Under the pieces are notes generated by a model that did no database searches, had not been told where the DNA came from, and saw only the letters and a program-made list of their open reading frames with translations. This document shows, piece by piece, positions 8,872 to 17,377 of a stretch of DNA of 34,657 nt. Each line of letters starts with the position of its first letter. Positions within the stretch are counted from its first letter, which is position 1. The stretch covers positions 1-34,657 of the forward strand of contig DATEMD010000144.1 in the NCBI GenBank assembly GCA_035275845.1. Direction: 5' to 3'. The position numbers were made by a program, and so were the translations under genes. The stretch comes from REEB95 sp035275845. Lineage in GTDB: Bacteria > Pseudomonadota > Alphaproteobacteria > ATCC43930 > CGMCC-115725.

Positions 8872-11565
8872 TCAGCCGCGTTCGTCGAGCAAGCCCTTGA
8901 GCTTATAGAGGAATTCGAGCGCGTCTTTGGGCGAGAACTCATCCGGACGCAGGTTCGATAAGAATGTGTCGACCGGCGACGAACCGGCCGCCGGCGGCGC
9001 GGGCGCGGCGGCGCTGAACAGCGGCAAATCGTCGGCGAGCTTGGCGAGCTGGCCGCGCTGCTCGCCCTTTTCCAGCGTCGTGAGCACCGCTTCGGCGCGC
9101 GCCAGAACCGAAGGCGGCAGGCCCGCAAGCTTGGCGACGTGGATGCCGTATGAGCGATCGGCGGCGCCCACCGCGACCTCGTGCAGGAACACGACTTCAC
9201 CCTGCCATTCCTTGACCCGCATGGCGTGACAGGAAAGCTCGGCGAGCTTCGACGCCAAGGCGGTCAGCTCGTGATAGTGCGTGGCGAACAGCGCACGGCA
9301 GCCGTTGACGTCGTGCAAATGCTCGAGCGTCGCCCAGGCGATCGACAGCCCGTCAAACGTCGCGGTGCCGCGACCGATTTCGTCAAGGATCACCAGCGAA
9401 CGCGCCGTCGCCTGGTTGAGGATCGCCGCAGTCTCGACCATCTCGACCATGAAGGTCGAGCGACCGCGCGCCAGATCGTCGGCGGCGCCGACGCGCGAGA
9501 ACAATCGGTCAACGATACCGAGCATGGCCGAGGCTGCCGGCACGTAGCCGCCCATCTGCGCCATCACCGCGATCAACGCGTTCTGGCGCAGGAAGGTGCT
9601 CTTGCCCGCCATATTGGGACCGGTCAGCAGCCAGAGCCGTTGACCCGACTTCAAGTCGCAATCGTTGGCGACGAAGGGCTGGCCGGCGGTCTTGAGCGCC
9701 AGCTCGACCACGGGATGGCGGCCGCCGGTGACCGTGAACGCGATGTCCTCGGTGATCGTCGGCCGACAGTAGTCGCGTTCGATGGCAAGCTGGGCATGCG
9801 AGGTGGCGACATCGAGCGCCGCCAGCGCCGCCGCCGCGCGTTGGATCATTTCCGCACGGGCGCGCGCCTCGCCGACCAGATCGTCGAACAGCTTCAGTTC
9901 GAGCGCCAAAGCCTTGTCGGCCGCCGAAGCGATCTTGCTTTCGAGCTCACCGAGCTCGGTCGTCGCGTACCGCATCGACGAGGCGAGTGTCTGGCGGTGG
10001 ATGAACTGCGCGCCGAGCTTGCCGGCCTGCGCCGGCGTCACGTCGATGTGATAGCCTAGAACGTTGTTGAAGCGGATCTTGAGCGACGCGACTCCGGTCT
10101 CGCCGGCATAGCGCGCCTGAAGCTCGACGATGAGCCGCTTGCCGTCGTCCCGGAGGCGGCGCAGCGCGTCGAGATCGGCCGAATAACCAGCAGCGATGAA
10201 GCCACCGTCACGCGCGGCCAGCGGCAAGTCCGCGGCCAAGGCGCGTGTCAGGCGCGCAACGAAGGTCGCATGCTCGCCCAGATCGCGCACGGCAGCGGCG
10301 ATCAACGCCGGCGTGGCGCCATCGAGCCGCGCGCGCAGCGCCGCGCTTTCGTCGAGCGTGTCGCGCAGGCAAGCGAGATCGCGCGGACCGCCGCGGCCGA
10401 GTGCGAGCCGGGCCATGGCGCGCGCCAGGTCGCCGCACCGGCGGAGGATGGCGCGGACGTCGTCGCGCAGGCGCTCGTCGACATGAAACAACGCGACCGC
10501 ATCGAGCCGCGCCTCGATCGCCGCGCGGTCGGTGAGCGGTGCGGCCAGATGCTCGGCCAACAGGCGCGCGCCGGCGCCGGTGGCGGTGCGATCGAGCGCC
10601 GCCAACAACGTGCCTTTGCGCTCGCCGGTGAGCGTTTCGGCCAATTCGAGATTGCGGCGGGTCGCCGGATCGATCGCCATGAAGGCGCCGCCGGCGACCT
10701 GGCGCGGCGGCGGCAGCGCCGGCAGCCTGCCTTGCTGCGTCAGCTCGACGTAGTCGACGAGCGCGCCAGCCGCGGCAATTGCGGCGCGCGTAAAGCTGCC
10801 GAACGCGTCGAGGGCCGCAACGCCGTAAAGCGCCTCCAGCCGCTTGCGGCCGTTGTCGGAATCGAAGCGCGGATTGGGCAGCGGCGTCAGCGCCGATTTC
10901 CAGTCGCCGAGCAACTCGAACAGCGCGGGTCGCTGCACCAGCCGCTCCGGTAACAGGATTTCGCCCGGCGCGAGCCGCGCCAAGGCCGCGCCGAGATCGC
11001 GCTCAGCCACCGTCTGAAGCGCGAAATCGCCCGTCGAGAGATCGAGCCAGGCGACCGCCAACTCGCCCTGCGCCTCGGCGAGCGCGGCGAGGAAATTGTT
11101 GCGCCGCGCATCGAGGAGATTGTCCTCGGTCAGCGTGCCGGGTGTGACGATGCGGATGACCGCGCGCTTCACCACGGCCTTGCCGCCGCGCTTTTTGGCT
11201 TCGGCCGGGTCCTCGACCTGCTCGCAAACCGCCACCCGGAACCCTTGGCGGATGAGGCGCGCCAAATAAGATTCCGCAGCGTGGACCGGCACGCCGCACA
11301 TCGGGATATCGTCGCCGTCGTGCTTGCCGCGCTTGGTCAGTGTGATGTCGAGGGCACGCGCCGCCTGGACGGCGTCGTCAAAAAACAGTTCGTAGAAATC
11401 GCCCATCCGGTAGAACAGCAGGCAATCGGGATGAGCACGCTTGATTTCGAGATACTGCGCCATCAACGGTGTCGCGTCGGTGGCCAAACTGACCGACGCC
11501 GTCGGGCGCCCGGCCGGCGACGGCGACTCGTGCGCGATCTCGCTGGCTCGGGCTTTCTGGCTCAT
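8872..11565 (-). CDS. mutS: DNA mismatch repair protein MutS
   Basis: MutS recognises mismatches and small loops and starts methyl-independent or nick-directed repair with MutL. The length of 897 residues is typical of alphaproteobacterial MutS. The mismatch-reading F-Y-E (57-59) lies in GDFYELFFDDA; the connector, lever and clamp regions follow; the ATPase has Walker A GPNMAGKST (649-657), Walker B VILDE (about 725-729) with GRGTATFDG, and the THYHEL switch. A proline/alanine-rich linker precedes the C-terminal tetramerisation tail. The first 30 or so residues before TPLMAQYLEIK are a variable extension, so the true start could lie slightly inside. It is divergent from phoR across 128 bases and precedes glnD, an arrangement seen in other alphaproteobacteria. 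Confidence 0.97.
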   Translation of the reverse strand: MSQKARASEIAHESPSPAGRPTASVSLATDATPLMAQYLEIKRAHPDCLLFYRMGDFYELFFDDAVQAARALDITLTKRGKHDGDDIPMCGVPVHAAESYLARLIRQGFRVAVCEQVEDPAEAKKRGGKAVVKRAVIRIVTPGTLTEDNLLDARRNNFLAALAEAQGELAVAWLDLSTGDFALQTVAERDLGAALARLAPGEILLPERLVQRPALFELLGDWKSALTPLPNPRFDSDNGRKRLEALYGVAALDAFGSFTRAAIAAAGALVDYVELTQQGRLPALPPPRQVAGGAFMAIDPATRRNLELAETLTGERKGTLLAALDRTATGAGARLLAEHLAAPLTDRAAIEARLDAVALFHVDERLRDDVRAILRRCGDLARAMARLALGRGGPRDLACLRDTLDESAALRARLDGATPALIAAAVRDLGEHATFVARLTRALAADLPLAARDGGFIAAGYSADLDALRRLRDDGKRLIVELQARYAGETGVASLKIRFNNVLGYHIDVTPAQAGKLGAQFIHRQTLASSMRYATTELGELESKIASAADKALALELKLFDDLVGEARARAEMIQRAAAALAALDVATSHAQLAIERDYCRPTITEDIAFTVTGGRHPVVELALKTAGQPFVANDCDLKSGQRLWLLTGPNMAGKSTFLRQNALIAVMAQMGGYVPAASAMLGIVDRLFSRVGAADDLARGRSTFMVEMVETAAILNQATARSLVILDEIGRGTATFDGLSIAWATLEHLHDVNGCRALFATHYHELTALASKLAELSCHAMRVKEWQGEVVFLHEVAVGAADRSYGIHVAKLAGLPPSVLARAEAVLTTLEKGEQRGQLAKLADDLPLFSAAAPAPPAAGSSPVDTFLSNLRPDEFSPKDALEFLYKLKGLLDERG

Positions 11566-11693
11566 GCGCGCAAGCTAGCACCTGGACCGCGCGCGGCAAA
11601 CCGGCGGCGTATCTCGACCGCAGGCAACTGCCGCTGGCACTTGAGAGAGGCTACACTGGCGACCATGAGGGCGATTCGACTCGGAGCGGGACG

Positions 11694-13097
11694 ATGAATA
11701 CGCCGGCGCGGGTGCTGCTGGGCGGCTTGGTGACGGCGTTGCCGCCCTTCGCCGTGCTGGCCATTCTCGTGCTTGATGGCTCGCTGGCGCCAGGTCCGGC
11801 GCTGATCGCGGCCGTCGCGATCTACGTCGGCATCACCCTGCTGCTCGCACCGCTGATCGGCGGCGTCGCCGGCGTTCGCCGCGTACTCGACCGCATGGCG
11901 GCGAACGAGCCCGCGCCGGAAATCCAAAGCTTGAGCCCGTCGGTACAGGACCTGTCGCTGGCGCTCGGCCGGTGGGCGCGAAACGTGCGGGCCGAGATCC
12001 GGGCGCGCGACGGGGCGCTGGAATCGGCACGCTCCGTGCTGGCGACCCTGCCCGAACCGCTGCTGCTGCTCGACGCCGGCCGCCGCGTGGTCCGGGCCAA
12101 TGCAGCGGCCACGACGCTCTTCGGCGAACATATCGAGGGCCGCGATCTAGCCGGCGCGCTGCGCCACCCGGCGGTGCTGGCAGCGACCGACCAGGTGCTG
12201 AAGGGCGAGACGGCTCGCACCGTCGAATTCGAGCTGAGCAGCCCGGTCGAGCGCCATTTGCGGGCGGTGGTGGCGCGGCTCATGCCCGAGGCGGAAGGCG
12301 CGGCGGCGGTGCTGGTGCTGCACGATCTGACCGAGCTGAAACGCGCCGAGCGGCTGCGCGCCGACTTCGTCGCCAACGCCAGCCACGAATTGCGCACGCC
12401 GCTGGCGACGCTCGTCGGTTTCATCGAGACGCTGCGCGGACCGGCGCGCGAGGATACGCCGGCGCGTGACCGCTTTCTCGGGATCATGGCCGAACAGGGC
12501 GCGCGGATGACCCGGCTGGTGGAGGATCTGCTGTCGCTGTCGCGCATCGAGATGAACGAGCATCGTGCGCCGACCGAGGCGGTGCAGGTTGAAAACGCGC
12601 TGCGTCAGGCAGCCGACCCGCTGGAACCGCGCGCCAAGGCACGCGGGATGCGGTTCGTCTTCGACGTCGCGCCGGATCTGCCGCCAGTCGCCGGCGATCT
12701 CGATGAACTGGTGCAGGTGTTTCAGAATCTGTTCGATAACGCGCTCAAATACGGCGATCAGGGCACGGCCATCGAAGTGGTGGCGCGGCCCTCGACCCGG
12801 GCGCTGAGCGGTACGCGGCCGAGCGAACGCGGCGGGGTCGCCGTCGCCGTGCGCGACCACGGCGCTGGCATCGCGCACGAGCACATTCCGCGACTGACCG
12901 AGCGGTTCTATCGCGTGGATGCGGCGCGTTCGCGGGCGCTGGGCGGAACGGGCCTCGGTCTCGCCATTGTTAAGCATATTGTCAGCCATCATCGCGGCAC
13001 CTTCGAGATCGATAGCGAGCTCGGCCAGGGTTCGGTTTTCACGGTGCACCTGCCGATGGCGGCCGGTCAAAAAATGCCAGCGGGAACAGCCGCTTAG
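11694..13097 (+). CDS. phoR: phosphate regulon sensor histidine kinase PhoR
   Basis: PhoR phosphorylates PhoB when phosphate is scarce, through contact with PstB and PhoU. The 467-residue protein has two close N-terminal membrane helices (about 7-27 and 34-58) with almost no periplasmic loop, a PAS-like domain (about 110-215), the phosphoacceptor helix VANASHELRTPLATL with H231, and a HATPase domain with the N box NLFDNALKYG (345-354), DHGAGI and GTGLGLAIVKH (418-428). The missing sensory loop is normal for PhoR, which does not read phosphate directly. The ATG at 11694 follows GGAGCGGGACG. It is named from context: it lies directly upstream of pstCAB-phoUB. Confidence 0.93.
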   Translation: MNTPARVLLGGLVTALPPFAVLAILVLDGSLAPGPALIAAVAIYVGITLLLAPLIGGVAGVRRVLDRMAANEPAPEIQSLSPSVQDLSLALGRWARNVRAEIRARDGALESARSVLATLPEPLLLLDAGRRVVRANAAATTLFGEHIEGRDLAGALRHPAVLAATDQVLKGETARTVEFELSSPVERHLRAVVARLMPEAEGAAAVLVLHDLTELKRAERLRADFVANASHELRTPLATLVGFIETLRGPAREDTPARDRFLGIMAEQGARMTRLVEDLLSLSRIEMNEHRAPTEAVQVENALRQAADPLEPRAKARGMRFVFDVAPDLPPVAGDLDELVQVFQNLFDNALKYGDQGTAIEVVARPSTRALSGTRPSERGGVAVAVRDHGAGIAHEHIPRLTERFYRVDAARSRALGGTGLGLAIVKHIVSHHRGTFEIDSELGQGSVFTVHLPMAAGQKMPAGTAA

Positions 13098-13122
13098 GCG
13101 GCGGCGGCGCAATTCCGACCCG

Positions 13123-13140
13123 CTGTCATAAAACCGCAAT
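13123..13140 (+). promoter_or_regulatory. Pho box upstream of pstC
   Basis: CTGTCATAAAACCGCAAT has a perfect first PhoB repeat (CTGTCAT), an AAAA spacer and a degenerate second repeat (CCGCAAT, 4 of 7). It lies 53 bases before the pstC start. A further CTGTCGC at 13156-13162 may be a partial repeat. PhoB-phosphate would thus activate pstCAB-phoU-phoB and its own gene. Confidence 0.7.
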
Positions 13141-13192
13141 GGAAGACGCGTAACCCTGTCGCACAGAAAGAATTGGGAGCACGGGGAATAGC

Positions 13193-14182
13193 GTGGAGGC
13201 TCGTCTGCACGGCCCGTCGGCAGTGGCCGCCGTGGGGCTCGCGCCCCACGCTATGCGGCGCCAACGCCTGGGCGACACGCTTTTCCGCGGCCTGACGCAG
13301 GCGTTCGCGATCAGCGTCCTGGTGTTGCTCGCCGGAGTGATCGTATCGTTGGCGGCGGGTGCGATGCCCGCCTTCCGGAAATTCGGCTTCGACTTCCTGG
13401 TCAGCGAGGCCTGGAACCCGGTCAAGGAAACCTTCGGCGCGCTGCCGGCGATCTACGGCACGGTGCTCACCGCGCTGATCGCCATGTTCATCGCGGTGCC
13501 GGTGGCCTTCGGCATTGCCATCTTCCTGACCGAACTCTGCCCGCCGATGCTGCGCCGGCCGATTGGCGTCCTGGTCGAGCTGCTGGCGGCGATCCCGAGC
13601 ATCATCTATGGCGTTTGGGGCCTGTTCGTCATGGCGCCGGTGCTGCAAACCACGTTGCAGCCGTTCCTGATCAACACACTCGGTGACATTCCGATCGTCG
13701 GCGCATTGTTCCAGGGGCCGCCCTACGGACTGGGCGTGCTGACGGCCGGCCTGATCCTGGCGGTGATGGTGCTGCCCTTCATCGCTGCCGTGATCCGCGA
13801 CGTGTTCATGACCGTACCGGCGATGCTGCGCGAAAGCGCCTATGGCATGGGCGCGACGACGGCCGAAGTGGTGCGGGCGATCGTCATTCCACATTCGCGG
13901 GTCGGCATCGTCGGCGGCGTGATGTTGGGGCTCGGTCGCGCGCTGGGCGAGACCATGGCCGTCACCTTCGTCATCGGCAATGCGCACCATATCCGTGCCT
14001 CGCTGCTGGCGCCGGGCACGACGATTTCGGCGACACTCGCCAACGAATTCACCGAGGCGGTCAGCGACACCTACACGTCGTCGCTCATCGCGCTCGGCCT
14101 GATTCTCTTCGTCATCACCTTCATTGTCCTGGCGATCGCCAACTTCATGTTGTGGCGGCTGGCGGCGAAGGAGAGCGCGTGA
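13193..14182 (+). CDS. pstC: phosphate ABC transporter permease PstC
   Basis: PstC is one of the two membrane subunits of the high-affinity phosphate importer. The 329 residues show six or so membrane helices, the PstC-type periplasmic segment FDFLVSEAWNPVKETFGALPAIYGT, and the cytoplasmic coupling region AYGMGATTAEVVRAIVIPHSR...GLGRALGETMAV. The start at the GTG at 13193 follows GGGAG and gives a normal PstC extension; an internal ATG at 13253 comes right after a strong hairpin and has no ribosome-binding site. The stop overlaps the pstA start (GTGA). pstS, the periplasmic phosphate-binding protein, is not adjacent and must be encoded elsewhere if the system works. Confidence 0.95.
   Translation: MEARLHGPSAVAAVGLAPHAMRRQRLGDTLFRGLTQAFAISVLVLLAGVIVSLAAGAMPAFRKFGFDFLVSEAWNPVKETFGALPAIYGTVLTALIAMFIAVPVAFGIAIFLTELCPPMLRRPIGVLVELLAAIPSIIYGVWGLFVMAPVLQTTLQPFLINTLGDIPIVGALFQGPPYGLGVLTAGLILAVMVLPFIAAVIRDVFMTVPAMLRESAYGMGATTAEVVRAIVIPHSRVGIVGGVMLGLGRALGETMAVTFVIGNAHHIRASLLAPGTTISATLANEFTEAVSDTYTSSLIALGLILFVITFIVLAIANFMLWRLAAKESA
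13231..13250 (+). repeat. strong inverted repeat inside the pstC 5' end
   Basis: CGTGGGGC, loop TCGC, GCCCCACG: a perfect 8-bp GC-rich stem lying within codons 13-20 of pstC as annotated and ending two bases before an internal ATG (13253). If translation began at 13253 this would be a leader hairpin. There is no T-run, so it is not an intrinsic terminator. Confidence 0.5.
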
Positions 14183-15024
14183 TCAGTATCTACGCACGCC
14201 GCCGCGCGGCCAACTTCACGATCATGTCGCTGTCGCTGCTGGCGACCGCGACCGGCCTGGTGGTGCTGTTCCTGATCCTGTGGTCGCTGTTACGGCATGG
14301 CGTGCCGGCGCTGTCGGCCGACTTCTTCACCAAGAATACGCCGGCACCGGGCAACGCTGGCGGCCTGCTCAATGCGATCTACGGCAGCTTCATGATGACC
14401 GTGGTGGGCACCTTGGTCGGCGCGCCGATCGGCATCCTCACCGGCACGTTCCTGGCCGAATTCGCGCGTGGCTCACGTCTGGCGCACGCGGTGCGCTTCA
14501 TCAACGACATCCTCCTGTCGGCGCCGTCGATCGTCATCGGCCTTTTCGTCTACGAGGTGATGGTCGTGCGCATGGGCCACTTCTCGGCCTGGGCCGGCGC
14601 GGCGACGCTGGCGATCATCCTGGTGCCGGTGGTCGTGCGCACCTCCGAGAATATGCTGACGTTGGTGCCGGCCAGCCTGCGCGAAGCGGCGGTGGCGCTC
14701 GGCGCGCCGCAATGGAAGGTCATCGTCATGGTGGTCTATCGCGCCGCCATGCAAGGCATGCTGACCGGCGTCATGCTCGGCGTGGCGCGCATTGCCGGTG
14801 AATCGGCGCCGTTGTTGTTCACCGCGCTCAACAACCAGTTCTGGAGCACCGACATGAATGCGCCAATGGCCAATCTGCCGGTGGTCATCTTCCAGTTCGC
14901 CTTGAGTCCTTATGCGGACTGGCAGCTCCTGGCCTGGGGCGGCGCGTTGCTCATCACCCTTGCGATCCTCGTGCTCAACATTGGCGCGCGCATGGTCGCC
15001 AATTGGAGCAGCTTCGGCAAATGA
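14179..15024 (+). CDS. pstA: phosphate ABC transporter permease PstA
   Basis: PstA pairs with PstC to form the phosphate channel. The 281-residue protein has about six membrane helices and the conserved coupling region (LVPASLREAAVALGAPQWKVIVMVVYRAAMQGMLTGVMLGVARIAGESAPLLFT, spread over two loops and a helix). The GTG at 14179 is the start: it overlaps the pstC stop as GTGA and follows GGAG at about 14170-14173; the open frame extends upstream into pstC but without support. The stop overlaps the pstB start as ATGA. The overlaps on both sides indicate translational coupling, suited to fixed subunit ratios. Confidence 0.94.
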   Translation: MISIYARRRAANFTIMSLSLLATATGLVVLFLILWSLLRHGVPALSADFFTKNTPAPGNAGGLLNAIYGSFMMTVVGTLVGAPIGILTGTFLAEFARGSRLAHAVRFINDILLSAPSIVIGLFVYEVMVVRMGHFSAWAGAATLAIILVPVVVRTSENMLTLVPASLREAAVALGAPQWKVIVMVVYRAAMQGMLTGVMLGVARIAGESAPLLFTALNNQFWSTDMNAPMANLPVVIFQFALSPYADWQLLAWGGALLITLAILVLNIGARMVANWSSFGK

Positions 15025-15890
15025 CCTACGAAATCCAGCCCATCGAAACCCCCAGCCGATCGCGCCCGCATCTGATACAAATGCCCGCCGTGGACACGCC
15101 CAACGCGACCCCGACCGCCGAGGCCAAGGATCAGGCGCAGCCAAAGGTCCAGATCAAGGACCTGCGCTTCTATTACAAAACTTACGAGGCGCTTAAAGGC
15201 ATCAACTTGACGCTGCACGACAAGCGCGTCACCGCCTTCATCGGCCCGTCGGGTTGCGGCAAGTCGACGCTGCTGCGTGTGCTCAATCGCATCTACGAAC
15301 TCTATCCCGATCAGCGCGCGACCGGCGAGGTGCTGGTCGATGGCCAGGACATTCTCGATCCGCGGCAGGACCTGAATCTGCTGCGTGCGCGCATCGGCAT
15401 GGTGTTTCAGAAGCCAACACCGTTTCCGATGTCGATCTACGATAACGTCGCCTTCGGCATCCGCCTGTACGAGCGGCCGGGCGCCCGCGAACTCGATGAG
15501 CGCGTCGAAGAGGCGCTCAAGCGCGCGGCGTTGTGGGACGAAGTTAAGGACAAGCTGCGCGAAAGCGGTTTGTCTCTGTCCGGCGGCCAGCAGCAGCGGC
15601 TGTGCATCGCCCGCGCCATCGCGGTGAAACCCGAGATCCTGTTGCTGGACGAGCCTGCGTCCGCGCTCGATCCGATCTCGACGCAGCGCATCGAAGAGCT
15701 CATTGCCGACCTCAAGTCCGACTATTGCATCGTGATCGTCACGCACAATATGCAACAGGCGGCGCGGAGTTCGGACTACACGGCGTTCATGTACCTGGGA
15801 CAGCTGGTCGAGTTCGACACGACCGAAACGATCTTCACGCATCCGAAGGAACGCCAGACCGAAGACTACATCACCGGGCGCTTCGGCTGA
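15021..15890 (+). CDS. pstB: phosphate ABC transporter ATP-binding protein PstB
   Basis: PstB drives phosphate import and, with PhoU, signals to PhoR. The ATPase has Walker A GPSGCGKST (75-83), Q loop in FQKPTPFPMSIYDNVAFG, signature LSGGQQQR, Walker B ILLLDEPASALDP and the switch histidine in IVTHNMQQA. The protein is 289 residues, about 30 longer than typical PstB, because of a polar N-terminal extension before VQIKDLRFYY. The ATG at 15021 overlaps the pstA stop (ATGA) with GGAG about 13 bases upstream; an internal ATG at 15081 would shorten the extension. Confidence 0.96.
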   Translation: MTYEIQPIETPSRSRPHLIQMPAVDTPNATPTAEAKDQAQPKVQIKDLRFYYKTYEALKGINLTLHDKRVTAFIGPSGCGKSTLLRVLNRIYELYPDQRATGEVLVDGQDILDPRQDLNLLRARIGMVFQKPTPFPMSIYDNVAFGIRLYERPGARELDERVEEALKRAALWDEVKDKLRESGLSLSGGQQQRLCIARAIAVKPEILLLDEPASALDPISTQRIEELIADLKSDYCIVIVTHNMQQAARSSDYTAFMYLGQLVEFDTTETIFTHPKERQTEDYITGRFG

Positions 15891-15904
15891 GGAGCGGACG
15901 AGAC

Positions 15905-16645
15905 ATGGTTTCCGAACACATCATCAAAAGCTACGACCAGGAACTCCAGCGGCTCGACAACATCATCGCCGAGATGGGCGGCATGGCCGAAAGCCAGCTG
16001 GCGGCCGGAATCGAGGCGGTGGCCAAGCGCGACAGCGAACTGGCCGCGCGGGTGGTCAAGTCGGACGCGCGCGTCGACGAGCTCGAACGCGAGGTCGAAA
16101 GCTTGGTCGTGCGGCTGCTGGCGCTGCGTCAGCCGCTGGCGCGCGACCTGCGCCAGATCGTCGCCGGCCTCAAGATCGCATCGGATCTCGAACGCATCGC
16201 CGATTACGCCGCCAACGTCGCCAAGCGCGCCATCGCGCTCAACCAGACGCCCGCGGTGAAGCCGGTCTCCGGCATCCCGCGCATGGGGCGGCTCGGCAGC
16301 GGCATGATCAAGGACGTGCTCGACGCCTTCGTCGAACGCGACGCCGAGAAGGCGCTGGCGGTGTGGCTGCGCGACGAGGAGATGGACGATCTCTACACCA
16401 GCCTGTTCCGCGAGCTTCTGACCTACATGATCGAGGACCCGCGCAACATCACCGCCTGCACCCATCTGCTGTTCATGGCGAAGAACCTCGAGCGCATCGG
16501 CGACCACGCCACCAACATCGCCGAAACGCTCTATTTCCTGGTGCACGGCACGCCCTTGGCGCAGGTCCGGCCGAAGCGCGACCGTACCAGCCTGGCGCTG
16601 GCGCCCAACGCCGACGTCGAAGACATCGAAGAGGATCAGGATTGA
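15905..16645 (+). CDS. phoU: phosphate transport system regulator PhoU
   Basis: PhoU is a cytosolic metal-binding helical protein that keeps PhoR in its inhibitory state and limits Pst transport when phosphate is plentiful. The 246 residues contain two copies of the three-helix PhoU domain; the two metal-site regions are DLERIADYAANVAKRA in the first half and NLERIGDHATNIAETL in the second. The start at 15905 gives the standard MVSEHIIKSYDQELQRL and follows GAGGAGCGG. It begins 14 bases after pstB; its TGA overlaps the phoB ATG by one base (TGATG). Confidence 0.96.
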   Translation: MVSEHIIKSYDQELQRLDNIIAEMGGMAESQLAAGIEAVAKRDSELAARVVKSDARVDELEREVESLVVRLLALRQPLARDLRQIVAGLKIASDLERIADYAANVAKRAIALNQTPAVKPVSGIPRMGRLGSGMIKDVLDAFVERDAEKALAVWLRDEEMDDLYTSLFRELLTYMIEDPRNITACTHLLFMAKNLERIGDHATNIAETLYFLVHGTPLAQVRPKRDRTSLALAPNADVEDIEEDQD

Positions 16646-17337
16646 TGCGGCCCGCGGTTCTGGTCGTCGAGGACGAAACGGCGCTGCTGACGCTGTTGCG
16701 CTACAACCTCGAGAAGGAAGGCTTCACGGTCAGCGCCGCACACGACGGCGAAGAGGCGCTGCTGCAACTCAAGGAAGCGAAGCCCGACGCCGTGCTGCTC
16801 GACTGGATGCTGCCGCGCGTCTCCGGCATCGAAGTCTGCCGCCAGATCCGGCGAACGCCGGCGTGGCGCGATCTGCCGGTGATTATGCTGACCGCGCGCG
16901 GCGAGGAAGGCGATCGCGTGCGCGGCCTCGATTCAGGCGCCGACGACTACGTCGTCAAGCCGTTCAGCCCCAACGAGTTGATCGCGCGGCTGCGGGCGGT
17001 GATCCGCCGGGCGCGGCCATCCTCGAATGCGGAGACGTTGCGGTTTTCCGACCTGGCGCTCGACCTGTCGGCGCACAAGGTATCGCGCGACGGCAAGCCG
17101 ATCCATCTCGGGCCGACGGAATTCCGCCTGCTGCGATTCCTGATGGAACGGCCGGGCCGCGTGTTTTCGCGCGAGCAGCTGCTCGATGCGGTGTGGGGAC
17201 GCGACGCCGAAGTTGAGCTCCGGACGGTCGACGTTCACATCCGCCGGCTGCGCAAAGCACTCAATGGCAGCGGCCGGACCGACGTGATCCGCACCGTGCG
17301 CGCGGCCGGCTATGCCCTCGACGAGGCCGTCGGCTAG
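16645..17337 (+). CDS. phoB: phosphate regulon response regulator PhoB
   Basis: PhoB, once phosphorylated by PhoR, binds Pho boxes and activates phosphate-scavenging genes. The 230-residue protein has a receiver domain with the acidic pair E9/D10, phosphoacceptor D53 (VLLDWMLP), T83 and K105, followed by an OmpR-type winged helix (about 130-228) containing GPTEFRLLRFLMERPGRVFSREQLL and VDVHIRRLRKAL. The ATG at 16645 overlaps the phoU stop. Lying at the end of the operon behind the Pho box at 13123, it is probably autoregulated. Confidence 0.95.
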   Translation: MRPAVLVVEDETALLTLLRYNLEKEGFTVSAAHDGEEALLQLKEAKPDAVLLDWMLPRVSGIEVCRQIRRTPAWRDLPVIMLTARGEEGDRVRGLDSGADDYVVKPFSPNELIARLRAVIRRARPSSNAETLRFSDLALDLSAHKVSRDGKPIHLGPTEFRLLRFLMERPGRVFSREQLLDAVWGRDAEVELRTVDVHIRRLRKALNGSGRTDVIRTVRAAGYALDEAVG

Positions 17338-17377
17338 CCGATAGATTGGGCCCCCGCGCCGCCGAGGGGCTCTCCCG

